Source of the DNA: Phycisphaerales bacterium
GTDB lineage: Bacteria; Planctomycetota; Phycisphaerae; Phycisphaerales; UBA1924
Direction: 5' to 3'
Assembly: GCA_013360675.1 (NCBI GenBank)
Contig: JABWBB010000011.1
Span: 1-62,073 of the forward strand
DNA: 62,073 nt
The notes under the pieces are model-generated. The model saw only the letters and a list, made by a program, of their open reading frames with translations, did not search any database and was not told the origin of the DNA. Shown one piece after another: positions 42,473-53,776 of this stretch. Position numbers and translations under genes: made by a program. How positions within the stretch are numbered: the first letter of the stretch is position 1; every line of letters begins with the position of its first letter.

Positions 42473-44479
42473 ATGGCGCTCCAGCAACTCAACGAGCAGC
42501 AGATCCGCGATTGGACACCCGAGCAGAAGGACCGATGGTGGCTTGAGAACGTCTTCCGCGGGGATATGCCCCAGCTGACGCTGCGCTCAGCCCTGACGGG
42601 GTTCATCCTGGGCGGGTTGTTGAGTGCGACGAACCTCTACGTCGGGGCCAAGACCGGCTGGACGCTGGGGGTGGGGCTGACAAGCGTCATCTTGGCCTTT
42701 GCCATGTTCAAGGTGCTCACGCGCTTTGGCGCCAAGGACATGACGATCCTCGAGAACAACTGCATGCAGTCCATAGCCACGGCGGCGGGCTACATGACAG
42801 GCCCGCTGATTTCGGGCATGGCCGCCTACATGTGGATCGAGAACCGGCCCATGATCTGGTGGCAGATGCTCCTCTTCAACGTGGTGCTCTCGCTGCTGGG
42901 CGTGCTTGTCGCCTTCCCCATGAAGCGTCGTTTCATCAACAACGAGCAGCAGCCCTTCCCCGAGGGGCGTGCCTGCGGCGTGGTGCTCGACACGCTCTAC
43001 ACCGGCGCCGCCTCGGTGGGCGTCTTCAAGGCCAAGGCCCTGGCGATGGCGGCGCTGATCGCCGGCGGGCTGAGCTTCATCTCGGGCGAAAACTGGATGA
43101 AACTCATCCAGGAAAAGGTCATGCGGCTTCAGTCGTCGTGGCACCTGACGCACTACCTCGACGACTGGTACTACGCGCTCGTGGCCAAGGGCATCGTGCC
43201 GATCCCGAAGATCGCGGGGATTCCGCTCAAGGAACTGGCGCTGCGTCCGACGCTCGACCTGGCGATGTTCGGCGCGGGCGGGCTGATGGGCATCAAGGCC
43301 GCCAGCAGCATGCTGATCGGGATGGTGCTGAACTTCGCGGTCATCGTGCCGTGGATGATCGTCATCGGCGAGATCAAGCCCCGCAGCGGCTCGCTCGAGG
43401 CGGGCGACGCGGTCTTTGGGCGTGTGCACATTCTCAACAACTGGGCCCTGTGGTGGGGCATCGTGATCATGGTGGTGGCGTCGATGGTCGCGCTCTTCGC
43501 CAAGCCCAAGGTCTTCATCGAGGCGTTCAGCGGCTTGTTCAACCGCTCGGGCCCGCGCAAGGTCGACGTGCTCGGGCACATCGAACTGCCGTTTAACTGG
43601 TCGCTCATCGGCGTGCCGATCATCGGCGCGGTAGGCGTGTGGATGGCCCACGATTGGTTCGGGGTAGGCTGGATCTACGGGGCGACGGCGATCCCGCTGA
43701 TCATCGTGCTCACGCTGATCGCCGCCAGCAGCACGGCGATGACGGGGATCACCCCCACGGGCTCGCTGAGCAAGCTGCCCCAGTTCGGCTACGGCGCGCT
43801 CGACCCCAAGCACCCGCCCACAAACCTGATGACGGCGATCATGTGCGTCGAGGTGGCCAGCAACGCCAGCAACCTGCTGATGGACATCAAGCCCGGGTAC
43901 ATGCTCGGCGCCAAGCCCCGCCAGCAGGCGATCGGGCACTGCATCGGGATCATGGCGGGCGCGCTCGCCTCGACTCCGCTCTTCTACTTGCTCTTCCTCA
44001 GCGGGTATGACGCGGACAAGGCGGCGACCACCCCGGGGTATGTCCAGCAGATCATGGCCCCTGAGGGGGGGCAGTTTGGCTTCCCCAGCGCGCTGCAGTG
44101 GAAGGGCGTGTCGGATCTCGTCACGTCGATCTTCGGCGGGGGCACGGGCTCGCTGCTCACGCCCTCGATCATCACGTCGATGATCATCGCGGGCGTGGTG
44201 GGGCTGATCTTCGAGATCATCCGCCTCACGAGCAAGGGCAAGTTCCCCATCAGCCCGCTGGCGATCGGGCTTGGCGTGGTGGTGCCGCCCGATTCGACCC
44301 TGGCGATGTTCGCCGGGGCGTTCTTCTTCTGGCTGATGCACCGGGTGTACAGCAAGAAGAAGGAATCGAAGGGCAATCTGCTCTGGATCGAAACGCACGA
44401 GCCGATCTGCGCCGGCATCATCGCCGGGGCGGCGCTGGTGGGCATCAGCGACGTGATGGTGAAGGTCTTCCTGCTGTAG
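42473..44479 (+). CDS. Oligopeptide transporter, OPT family
   Basis: 668 residues from the ATG after CGAGGACA; the frame extends 190 codons upstream over the DinB gene, with no family match there. About 14-16 hydrophobic helices are seen. Marks of the OPT family are NLYVGAKTGWTLGVGL, NNEQQPFPEGRACGVVLDTL, GAGGLMGIKAASSMLIG, MTGITPTGSLSKLPQFGYG and GLGVVVPPDSTLAMFAGAFFF. It is an inner-membrane importer of short peptides or peptide-like metal chelates. It is divergent from dinB. Confidence 0.88.
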   Translation: MALQQLNEQQIRDWTPEQKDRWWLENVFRGDMPQLTLRSALTGFILGGLLSATNLYVGAKTGWTLGVGLTSVILAFAMFKVLTRFGAKDMTILENNCMQSIATAAGYMTGPLISGMAAYMWIENRPMIWWQMLLFNVVLSLLGVLVAFPMKRRFINNEQQPFPEGRACGVVLDTLYTGAASVGVFKAKALAMAALIAGGLSFISGENWMKLIQEKVMRLQSSWHLTHYLDDWYYALVAKGIVPIPKIAGIPLKELALRPTLDLAMFGAGGLMGIKAASSMLIGMVLNFAVIVPWMIVIGEIKPRSGSLEAGDAVFGRVHILNNWALWWGIVIMVVASMVALFAKPKVFIEAFSGLFNRSGPRKVDVLGHIELPFNWSLIGVPIIGAVGVWMAHDWFGVGWIYGATAIPLIIVLTLIAASSTAMTGITPTGSLSKLPQFGYGALDPKHPPTNLMTAIMCVEVASNASNLLMDIKPGYMLGAKPRQQAIGHCIGIMAGALASTPLFYLLFLSGYDADKAATTPGYVQQIMAPEGGQFGFPSALQWKGVSDLVTSIFGGGTGSLLTPSIITSMIIAGVVGLIFEIIRLTSKGKFPISPLAIGLGVVVPPDSTLAMFAGAFFFWLMHRVYSKKKESKGNLLWIETHEPICAGIIAGAALVGISDVMVKVFLL

Positions 44480-44539
44480 GACACGTCCGGAGGCGTGCGG
44501 GGTATGCCCGCGTGCGTTCGCCCAGGGCGAGAACTCTCG

Positions 44540-46366
44540 ATGGGTCGCCGCTCACGTATCACCCATCCCGTCAAGGGTGGCCAACGGCCAGAGGATGCCG
44601 TATCGCCCCGTGCCATCGCCTTGGCCGGAGCGATCGTCTTTATCCTGTCGTGCGGGGCGTTTCTGCCCGCCATCGGCGCGGGGTTCAGCGACTTTGACGA
44701 CCACGGGTTTCTGCTCGAGGCCACGGGCTGGCGCGGGCTGGGGCCGGAGAACCTCGCCTGGATGGCCACGGCGATGCGACTGGGGCATTATCAGCCGCTG
44801 ACGTATCTCTCCTACGCGATCGATTACACATTCTGGGGCATGGACCCGCGGGGCTATCACACGACGAACATCTTGCTGCACGCGGGCAACGCCGTGCTGC
44901 TCATGTTCGTGCTGGTGCGCGTGCTGATCCTCGGCGGAGCCGAGCGCAGCCGCAGCCTGCTCTTCGCGGCGGCGGCGGCGAGCATCCTGTGGGCGGTGCA
45001 TCCGCTGCGCGTCGAGAGCGTGGCGTGGATCACCGAGCGGCGCGATGTGCTCTCGGCCTCTTTTCTGCTGTTGAGCATGTTGGCATATCTGCGCGCGGTG
45101 CGGCCGGGGGAGGCCCCGCTCGCGTCGAGACGCGCGTACGTGTGGTGCCTTGGACTGCTGCTCTGCTCGCTGCTGGCCAAAGCCTGGGGGATCACGTTCA
45201 TCGCGGTGGTGCTGGCGCTGGATGTCTGGCCGCTCAGGAGGCTGCCGTGGCGCGTGTGGCGCTGGGGCGCGTTCGCGCCGGTGCTGCGGCAGAAAATTCC
45301 CATCGCGGGCTTGTGCGCGGTCTTCGCCTTCCTTGCGTGGATGGCGCAGCGCACCGGGCACGACGAAACCATGCGCTCGTTCCAGGACTGGGGCTGGGCC
45401 GCCCGCGGGTTTCAGGCGTGTTACGGCGTGGTCTTCTATCTCTGGAAGACGATCGCCCCGGTTGATCTGGTGCCCCTCTATGAACTGCCGCTGACGTTTG
45501 ATGCGGGCGAGGCGCGCTGGTGGATCGCGGCGGGCCTGGTGATCGTCATGGCGGTGGCGGTTGGATTGATTGCACGACGGCATGCGGGCATCGGCGTGGC
45601 CATGCTGCTCTATGTGATCCTGCTCTCGCCGGTGCTGGGGATCGCGCAGAGCGGCATCCAACTCGTCGCCGATCGCTACGCCTATCTTGCGTTGTGGCCT
45701 ATCGCGGGGTTGCTGGCGGCAGGGCTTGGGCGACTTTGGGCGGCACAGCCGCGGCCTGCGCTATTGCGCGCCACGGCCGTCGCGTGCATTCTGGCAGCGA
45801 TGGTGCTGGGCACGCTTTCATGGCGGCAGTGCGGGCTGTGGGGCGACACGCTGCGCCTGTGGGAGACCACCATCGCCCGCGGGCACGACGGGCCCGTTAC
45901 GCGGAACTATCTCGCGCGACAACTGGAAAGGGCCGGGCGCTATGCGGATGCCATCCGCGAGTACGAGGCGAGCCTGGCGTTCAATCCGAGCTACGAGGAC
46001 AGTTGGTTTGGCATGGGCAATGCCCTGCGCTCGATGGGCCAGCACGCTCGCGCGCACGAGGCCTTTGTGAAGAGCATCGAGGTGGCCAGCGATCCGATGC
46101 GATCGCAGATCGCCCTGGGGCTGCTGCGCGTGATGCACCTGAACGACCAGGCGGGCGCGATCGAGGCCTTTGCCCAGGCGGTCGAGACCGCCCAGCGCCT
46201 GGGCAACCCGCAGCGCACCGGCACGCCCTACCTCATGCTCGCCTCGGCGTACGGCGAGGCGGGGGACATCCAGCGGGCGATCCCGCTGCTGCGCGAGGCG
46301 GCGAGGTGGCCCGACACGCGCGAGCAGGCGATCGGCTTTCTACGCGATCTGGGCGTGCCGCCCTGA
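44540..46366 (+). CDS. TMTC-like membrane protein with C-terminal TPR repeats
   Basis: About 608 residues from ATG 44540 (GTG 44495 and ATG 44504 are alternatives, with GGAGG just before them). The first ~400 residues hold about ten helices; HYQPLTYLSYAIDYTFWG and HPLRVESVAWITERRDVL are the marks of this family, with GGNA-like loops. From about residue 450 there are TPR repeats (AIREYEASLAFNPSYEDSW; ARAHEAFVKSIEVASDP; AIEAFAQAVETAQRLGN; DIQRAIPLLREAARW). Eukaryotic TMTC proteins are O-mannosyltransferases; a glycosyl-transfer role here is inferred. Confidence 0.72.
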   Translation: MGRRSRITHPVKGGQRPEDAVSPRAIALAGAIVFILSCGAFLPAIGAGFSDFDDHGFLLEATGWRGLGPENLAWMATAMRLGHYQPLTYLSYAIDYTFWGMDPRGYHTTNILLHAGNAVLLMFVLVRVLILGGAERSRSLLFAAAAASILWAVHPLRVESVAWITERRDVLSASFLLLSMLAYLRAVRPGEAPLASRRAYVWCLGLLLCSLLAKAWGITFIAVVLALDVWPLRRLPWRVWRWGAFAPVLRQKIPIAGLCAVFAFLAWMAQRTGHDETMRSFQDWGWAARGFQACYGVVFYLWKTIAPVDLVPLYELPLTFDAGEARWWIAAGLVIVMAVAVGLIARRHAGIGVAMLLYVILLSPVLGIAQSGIQLVADRYAYLALWPIAGLLAAGLGRLWAAQPRPALLRATAVACILAAMVLGTLSWRQCGLWGDTLRLWETTIARGHDGPVTRNYLARQLERAGRYADAIREYEASLAFNPSYEDSWFGMGNALRSMGQHARAHEAFVKSIEVASDPMRSQIALGLLRVMHLNDQAGAIEAFAQAVETAQRLGNPQRTGTPYLMLASAYGEAGDIQRAIPLLREAARWPDTREQAIGFLRDLGVPP

Positions 46367-46392
46367 AGTGAGCACCAGCGCACAGGTGCGGC

Positions 46393-48132
<1,740 letters not shown>

Positions 48133-48312
48133 GGGGGTCGGGCTCCGAAGGGGCAAGTGTAGATGGGTGACGCCGCCGCCCCCAGCGGGGCGGTTGGTCT
48201 TTGTTGGCGTACGGAACCGGGTGGGCGTATCGTGCGTCCAATGATGCTGCCGCGTGGGACGTGTTCCCCCGGGGCGTGGTCCCTTCGTTTTGCCCAGTTG
48301 AGGAGATGCTGG

Positions 48313-49566
48313 ATGCTCGCACTCGCCTGCTTTGCCGCGTGTCTTTCCTTTGTCGGCCCTGATGACGTGGTGGCGATGAAGCCCTTCGCGAGCGGAGCGA
48401 TGCAGCGCTTCGGCTATTACCGCCCGGTGCGAACCGAACTCTCGCCCGAGCGTCCCGCCACCCTGACCAAACTCCCCGACGGCGTGACCCCGGCCGTCTA
48501 CGGCGTGCTCCCCATCCAGGGCTCGGGCACCTACCACGTCGCCATGACCGTCAGCGAGGAACGCGTCGAATCGCTCTTTGTCGATGCCAATGGCAACGGC
48601 GACCTCAGCGACGACCCGCCCATCGACTGGAAGGGCGTGGTGGTCGGCAAGACCCCAGACGGCACCGACCTGCGTCAGCATTCGGGCACGATCCGTCTCA
48701 ACCTGGGCACGCCCGACAAGCCCCGCGAGGTGACGCTGGGCGGCTACCGCTTCGACCCTCGCGCCCCGGGGCGCGAGGCCCTTGCCTCGACGCTGCTCTA
48801 TTACCGCGACTACGGCGTGGAGGGGCGGGCCACCATCGGCGGCAAGGACTACGCCGTGTACCTTTCCGATGAGAATGCCACGGGCAACTTCCAGCCCCGC
48901 GAGATCGACGGCGACAGCACCGCGATCGCGTTCTTCATCGATCGCAACGCCGACGGCAAGTTCGCCGACCAGGGCGAATCCTTCGCCGCTCTCTTTCCTT
49001 TCAACATCGATGGCGAGTCGTATCGTCTTGCCGACGTCGCGCCGGATGGTTCGAGCCTGCGCATCGTGGTCAGCGATCAGAAGGTGGACGAGATCCCCCT
49101 GCCCCCTGATCACAGCGTGGGCAAAGCAATCACCCCCTTCACCGCCACGCTGATGAGCGGCAAAGAGGTTAAGTTCCCCGCCGATTACAAGGGCAAGGTG
49201 GTGCTGCTCGATTTCTGGGCGACATGGTGCGGGCCGTGCATTCGCGAGGTGCCTCACCTGGTCGAGGCGTACAAGGCGTACCACGACCAGGGGTTTGAGA
49301 TCCTGGGCATCTCGCTCGATCAGAAGGACCAGACCGAGAAGATCAACGAGGTGATGAAGGAACACTCGATGACCTGGCCGCAGGTCTACGACGGTGGGTT
49401 CTGGAAAGCCCGCATCGCGCAGCAATATGTGATCCGCTCGATCCCGGCGGTCTTTCTGGTCGACGGCGACACGGGCGAGATCCTGGGCCTGCGTCAGGAC
49501 CTCGGGGGCGACAGGCTCAAGCAGGCCATCGAGAAGGCCCTGACGAAGAAGAAGAGCGCGAAGTAA
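48313..49566 (+). CDS. Secreted TlpA-like thioredoxin-fold protein with N-terminal EF-hand-like region
   Basis: 417 residues from ATG 48313, chosen because TTGAGGAG lies seven bases upstream and the signal MLALACFAACLSFVGP starts at once. The N-terminal ~270 residues include two calcium-loop-like segments, DANGNGDLSDD and DRNADGKFADQG, within beta-rich sequence. The C-terminal ~140 residues are a TlpA/ResA thioredoxin domain with W305-C306-G307-P308-C309, LLDFWATWCG, LGISLDQKD and YVIRSIPAVFLVDGDTG. Likely a periplasmic disulfide reductase with a calcium- or substrate-binding module. It is divergent from glnS. Confidence 0.8.
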   Translation: MLALACFAACLSFVGPDDVVAMKPFASGAMQRFGYYRPVRTELSPERPATLTKLPDGVTPAVYGVLPIQGSGTYHVAMTVSEERVESLFVDANGNGDLSDDPPIDWKGVVVGKTPDGTDLRQHSGTIRLNLGTPDKPREVTLGGYRFDPRAPGREALASTLLYYRDYGVEGRATIGGKDYAVYLSDENATGNFQPREIDGDSTAIAFFIDRNADGKFADQGESFAALFPFNIDGESYRLADVAPDGSSLRIVVSDQKVDEIPLPPDHSVGKAITPFTATLMSGKEVKFPADYKGKVVLLDFWATWCGPCIREVPHLVEAYKAYHDQGFEILGISLDQKDQTEKINEVMKEHSMTWPQVYDGGFWKARIAQQYVIRSIPAVFLVDGDTGEILGLRQDLGGDRLKQAIEKALTKKKSAK

Positions 49567-49609
49567 CGCGTCGTCGCGTTCACGCCACCGATGCCGGTTG
49601 GACGCCTGA

Positions 49610-51046
49610 TCAGGCGCGCAGCCACGCGCCGATCACAACGCATGCGCACGCCCCCAGCCCCATGAGCAGGCCCACGCCGATCAGCCTCCACAGCGGGACG
49701 AGCCCGGTGCGATAGGTCAGCGCGTTGGGCGGCGTAGAGACGGGCAGCACCATCGCGGCACCCGAGGCGAAGGCGATGGCCAGCCCCGCCTCGCGCATCA
49801 GCCAGCCTTGCCCCTCGCCGCCCGAAAAGGCGACGGCGATGCCAAGCCCCAGCGGGCAGAGCAGGTTCGCCACCGCCGTATTCGACATGAAACTACTCAA
49901 CACCAGCGAGAGCAGCGCGAGCGCCGCCACGAGCAGGATTCCTGGCAGCACGTCCAACGGGATCGCCTGCGCGACAGCGGCGGCCAGCCCCGACGCCGCC
50001 AGCCCCTCGCCCAGCACCAGCCCGCCCGCGATCAGCAGCAGCACGTCCCAATCCAGGCGGGCCAGATCCTGCGGGCGCAAGATCCCCAGCGCAGGGAGCA
50101 ACACCGCCGGCACCAGCGCCGCCACCGACACGGGCAGACGCGTCCACGGGCTGGTGATCCACAGCAGGACGGTGATGCAAAAGACTGCCATCATCGCGGC
50201 GCGCGACCAGCGCGGGGCGGCGGTGGGCGCGAAGGTGAGCGTGACCGGGCCGGTCTGGTGCGTCCACGCCCCGCCGCGTGCGAGCACGACCCACGCCACC
50301 CCCAGCAGCGCCCCCGCCACGGGCAGACCCAGAAGCATCCAGCGCAGAAAGTTGACGCCATAGCCCGCGGCGTTAAGCGTGCCAAAGACGATCGCGTTGG
50401 GCGGTGAGCCCACGGGCGTGGCGATGCCACCGATGTTCGCGCCCACCGCGATGGCCAGCACAATGGCTCCGCGGAACGAGGCATCGAGTTCGTCGCTGGT
50501 CCAGAGCGGGCGCGTGACCGAGAGCAGGATCGCGGCCGTCGCAGTGTTGCTGGTCCACATGCTCAGCCACGCGGCGACGAGCAGCACGCCCAGCACCAGG
50601 CGTCGCGGGCTCGTCGCGAACGGGCGCAGCAGCTTCACGCCGATGATTGCGTCCACCCCGGTGCGTCGGCACCCTTCGCTGAGCATCAGGCTGCCGAGCA
50701 TCAGCAGCATCACGGGCGAGGCGGCGGGCGTAAGAAAGTGCGACCACTCGAGGGCCTCGGGCGCGGGTGTTCGCAGCAGCGCCGGCGCGATGCCCAGCCC
50801 GATGATCACCAGCCCGATGGCCAGCAGCGATGTGGCGACTGCGGGTATGACCTCGGTCGCCCAATAACCCGCGACCCAGAGCAGGATCGCCAGCATCACC
50901 GCCGCGTCGGTTGTAGGCATCAGGTCGTGCCGGGCGGCGTAGATCGCGACGCCGATCGCCCCAAGCGGGATCACCACCGATGCGGCGCGACGCCAGCCGC
51001 GCGGCACGGGGAAGTAAGCGTCCATGGGGTGCGGTGCGCTCGTCAC
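49610..51046 (-). CDS. DASS/SLC13 family sodium-coupled anion transporter
   Basis: 478 residues from a GTG after GGGAG (ATG 51025 is an alternative). About eleven hydrophobic helices. The SNT motifs of the dicarboxylate/sulfate transporter family are seen twice: WTSNTATAAILLSV followed by GGIATPVGSPPNAIV, and SFMSNTAVANLLCPL followed by LPVSTPPNALTY. Likely imports di- or tricarboxylates, sulfate or phosphate with Na+. It sits 33 bases after gltX on the same strand. Confidence 0.85.
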   Translation of the reverse strand: MTSAPHPMDAYFPVPRGWRRAASVVIPLGAIGVAIYAARHDLMPTTDAAVMLAILLWVAGYWATEVIPAVATSLLAIGLVIIGLGIAPALLRTPAPEALEWSHFLTPAASPVMLLMLGSLMLSEGCRRTGVDAIIGVKLLRPFATSPRRLVLGVLLVAAWLSMWTSNTATAAILLSVTRPLWTSDELDASFRGAIVLAIAVGANIGGIATPVGSPPNAIVFGTLNAAGYGVNFLRWMLLGLPVAGALLGVAWVVLARGGAWTHQTGPVTLTFAPTAAPRWSRAAMMAVFCITVLLWITSPWTRLPVSVAALVPAVLLPALGILRPQDLARLDWDVLLLIAGGLVLGEGLAASGLAAAVAQAIPLDVLPGILLVAALALLSLVLSSFMSNTAVANLLCPLGLGIAVAFSGGEGQGWLMREAGLAIAFASGAAMVLPVSTPPNALTYRTGLVPLWRLIGVGLLMGLGACACVVIGAWLRA

Positions 51047-51079
51047 GACGGCTCCCTTTCGACGAGATGAATGACGACG

Positions 51080-52834
51080 CTAGCCGATCGTGCGCAGGCA
51101 CGTCTCGATGCGGGCCAGCGTGCCCGCCTTGCCCAGCACGCCCATGGTCTCACCCAGACCCGGGCTGACGCTCGAGCCCGTGAGCGCGACGCGCACGCAC
51201 GAGGCGATGGGCCCGGGCCCCTTGAGCCCGCGTGCCTGCACAAAGGCTTCGACCGCCGCGGTGAGGCGGGCGGGGCTCCAATCATTGAGCGCTTCGAGTT
51301 CGCGCGCGAACGCGCCGAGCAGATCGCGCCCCGCGCCGTTGTCGGCGAGCAGGCATTTCTCGACCTGCGCCGCGTCGAACGTCGTGTCGTCGTCACGCCG
51401 GCGCAGGAACGCGCAGGCCCGTCCGGCGTCGCGCAGCGTGCGCGAGCGAGGCTTGAGCGCCTGCGCCAACCACGTGGTCCACGCCTCGCCGTTGGCCAGC
51501 GCCTCGGTGAGGCGGCGAGCCAGGGGCGCGTCGTCGGGACGCGTGGCCATCCATGCCGCCCAGCGTCGGATGAATTCTTCGTCGGACAGCGCCGCGATGC
51601 GGTCGGCGTTGAACGAGAGCAGTTTCTTGCGATCGAACTTGGCGTTGGTGCGCCCGATGCGCTCGACCGAGAAGTTCGTGGCGATGAAGGCCATGTCGAA
51701 GTGCTCGAGGTCCCTGCCGTCGGGCGTCTTGAGGCCCGGGTTCCACCCCAGCAGGCCGATGAAGTTGATGATCGCCTCGGGCAGATACCCGTTCTCGCGG
51801 AAATCAGCCACCTCGATCTCGGGCAACTCGATGCTCAGCGCGCGGGCCACGGCCTCGGCGATCTCGACCGAATCATTCTCCTTCGCGCGGAAGGCCTCCA
51901 GGTGCGACGCCTCGACCCCGCAGGCGGCGGCGAAAGCCTCGCCCGTGCGGGACGGGTCCTTCAGGTGCGCCTCGAGCGCGGCGCGGGCCGCCTTGGCCTT
52001 GTCGCGCTTGCTCATCTTCGTGCCGTCCATGTTGAAGATCAGCGGCATGTGTCCATAGGCGGGCGTGCGGAAGGGCGTCCGCGGGTTCAGTCGTTCGAGC
52101 GAACGCTGCAGCGCGACGTGGCGCGGCGTGTTGGCCAGGTGCTCTTGCGCCCGCAGCACGTGCGTCACGCCCATCAGTTCGTCATCCACTACGACGGCGA
52201 AGTGATACGTCGGAAACCCGTCGGCCTTGCGGATCACGAAATCATCGAGCTCGCCCGGCGCGATGCGCACATCGCCCAGCACCAGATCGCGCACGACGAT
52301 CTCCTCCGCCGGGGCGGCCAGACGCACTACGTGCGGCTCGCCCTTGCAGGCCCGCTCCCAGCGATCGCTGTTGAATACTCCACGCGTGACATCCGCCGGG
52401 CGTTCATAGCGATACGTCTTCTTCGCGGCGACGACGATCTTGCGTTTTTCATCGAGTTCGGCGGCGGATTCGAAGGCCGCGTACGCCACGCCTCGCTTTA
52501 CCAGATCTTCGATATACGCGTTGTACAGGGCCACACGACGGGCCTGGAAGTAGGGGCCGACCTCGCGCGAGCCTTCGCCGATGATCTTGCCATCGACCTC
52601 GAGCGTCGGCCCGTCGTCCCACTCGATGCCCAGCCAGGCAAGGTCTTCGAGGATGCCCCGGGCCGATTCGTCGCTCGAGCGGGCCTGGTCGGTGTCTTCG
52701 ATGCGGATCATGAACCGTCCGCCCTGGGCACGGGCGAAGGCCCAGCAGAAGAGGGCCGTGCGGGCCCCCCCGATGTGCAGGTGCCCGGTGGGGCTGGGGG
52801 CGAAGCGGGTGACGATCGGCGAGCCTGAATCCAT
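51080..52834 (-). CDS. gltX: Glutamyl-tRNA synthetase
   Basis: 584 residues from ATG 52834 (upstream codons are a shadow). VTRFAPSPTGHLHIGGARTA (HIGG at 20-23), FMIRIEDTDQARSS, FPTYHFAVVVDDELMGVTHV and TKMSKRDK (KMSKR at 273-277) are the class I GluRS signatures. The C-terminal helical domain is longer than in many GltX (about 584 against ~470-500 residues), with INFIGLLGWNPG and, later, ALTGSSVSPGLGETM. It charges tRNA-Glu. With glnS present, the GltX need not mischarge tRNA-Gln. Confidence 0.96.
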   Translation of the reverse strand: MDSGSPIVTRFAPSPTGHLHIGGARTALFCWAFARAQGGRFMIRIEDTDQARSSDESARGILEDLAWLGIEWDDGPTLEVDGKIIGEGSREVGPYFQARRVALYNAYIEDLVKRGVAYAAFESAAELDEKRKIVVAAKKTYRYERPADVTRGVFNSDRWERACKGEPHVVRLAAPAEEIVVRDLVLGDVRIAPGELDDFVIRKADGFPTYHFAVVVDDELMGVTHVLRAQEHLANTPRHVALQRSLERLNPRTPFRTPAYGHMPLIFNMDGTKMSKRDKAKAARAALEAHLKDPSRTGEAFAAACGVEASHLEAFRAKENDSVEIAEAVARALSIELPEIEVADFRENGYLPEAIINFIGLLGWNPGLKTPDGRDLEHFDMAFIATNFSVERIGRTNAKFDRKKLLSFNADRIAALSDEEFIRRWAAWMATRPDDAPLARRLTEALANGEAWTTWLAQALKPRSRTLRDAGRACAFLRRRDDDTTFDAAQVEKCLLADNGAGRDLLGAFARELEALNDWSPARLTAAVEAFVQARGLKGPGPIASCVRVALTGSSVSPGLGETMGVLGKAGTLARIETCLRTIG

Positions 52835-52911
52835 GGGACTCAAGCGTAGCGCGCGGGCGACGCGGCCCTTCCGAAGGGACACCCACCCGCGCATCTCGAA
52901 AGTCGTGCGGC

Positions 52912-53730
52912 TTACTGCGCCTGGGCCAACGCCGTGCGGATCAGGTCCGCGTCGGTTCCCTCACGCGAGGCGGCCCAGTCTGAGGCCAGGCGTCCCTGCT
53001 GGTCGACGATCGAGGCGTCCGCCCCCGCATTGAGCAGCGCAAAGACGCTCGCTATGGCGCCGGAATCCGACGCGTGCATCAGCGGGGTGACGCCCTGCGC
53101 GTCGGCCAGGTTGACGTCGCACCAGGCGGCGATGAGTACGGTAGCGGCCTCGATCCCGTTCGCCTGCGACACCGCATGCGACAGGGGCGTGCGGCCCACC
53201 ACATCCTTGGCGTTCACCGCCGCGCCCGCGGCGACCAGCATGCGGACGCCCTCGCCCCAGCCCGACGCCGCGGCGTGCATGAGCGCGGTGCGCCCGTCGG
53301 CGTCCGTCTCGTCGACTCCGATGCCGCCGGCGTCGATCAGTGCGCGAAGCGTGGGGGCATTGCCCGAACGCGCCGCGAGCATCAGCGCGGTTTCCTTGGT
53401 CCCGCTGCGCACGTCGGCCTTGGCGCCGTGACGCAGCAGCATCGAGACGGCCTCGGCCTTGCCCGCGCTGGCGGCGGCGAGCAGCGGGGGAGAGACCTCG
53501 GTTTCATTTCCCGCGCCGGGAATGATGCCGTCGACCTTCGCCCCGGCCTCGATCTGGCGGGTGATGTCGGCCAGATCGCCGCGCCCCGCCGCGTCGAGCA
53601 GCGCGAGCGTGGCGGTTTGGACCCTGGCCGGCCCGCTCGACAAGTAGCGCCCGCCCACAATGAACACCACCACAACGGCGATGATGATGAAGACCTTGAT
53701 CCCCACGGGGGGCTTGGTTGAACCGCTCAT
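52912..53730 (-). CDS. Membrane-anchored ankyrin-repeat protein
   Basis: 272 residues from the ATG after TTGGAGGT. One N-terminal helix (VFIIIAVVVVFIVGGRYL) is preceded by a short Lys-containing tail, which predicts N-in and the rest outside the inner membrane. About six ankyrin repeats follow: TLALLDAAGRGDLADITRQI, SPPLLAAASAGKAEAVSMLL, TALMLAARSGNAPTLRALI, TALMHAAASGWGEGVRMLV, TPLSHAVSQANGIEAATVLI, TPLMHASDSGAIASVFALL. The partner is unknown. Confidence 0.8.
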   Translation of the reverse strand: MSGSTKPPVGIKVFIIIAVVVVFIVGGRYLSSGPARVQTATLALLDAAGRGDLADITRQIEAGAKVDGIIPGAGNETEVSPPLLAAASAGKAEAVSMLLRHGAKADVRSGTKETALMLAARSGNAPTLRALIDAGGIGVDETDADGRTALMHAAASGWGEGVRMLVAAGAAVNAKDVVGRTPLSHAVSQANGIEAATVLIAAWCDVNLADAQGVTPLMHASDSGAIASVFALLNAGADASIVDQQGRLASDWAASREGTDADLIRTALAQAQ

Positions 53731-53776
53731 GGCATACCTCCAAGGCGAGAGTCTATCGCCCCTGCCGGGATATGGC

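Noticed and set aside
48133..49425. N-terminal extension that would make GlnRS 1010 residues
   Set aside because: Bases 48133-49425 on the minus strand mirror the thioredoxin-like gene, and GlnRS starts naturally at 48132.
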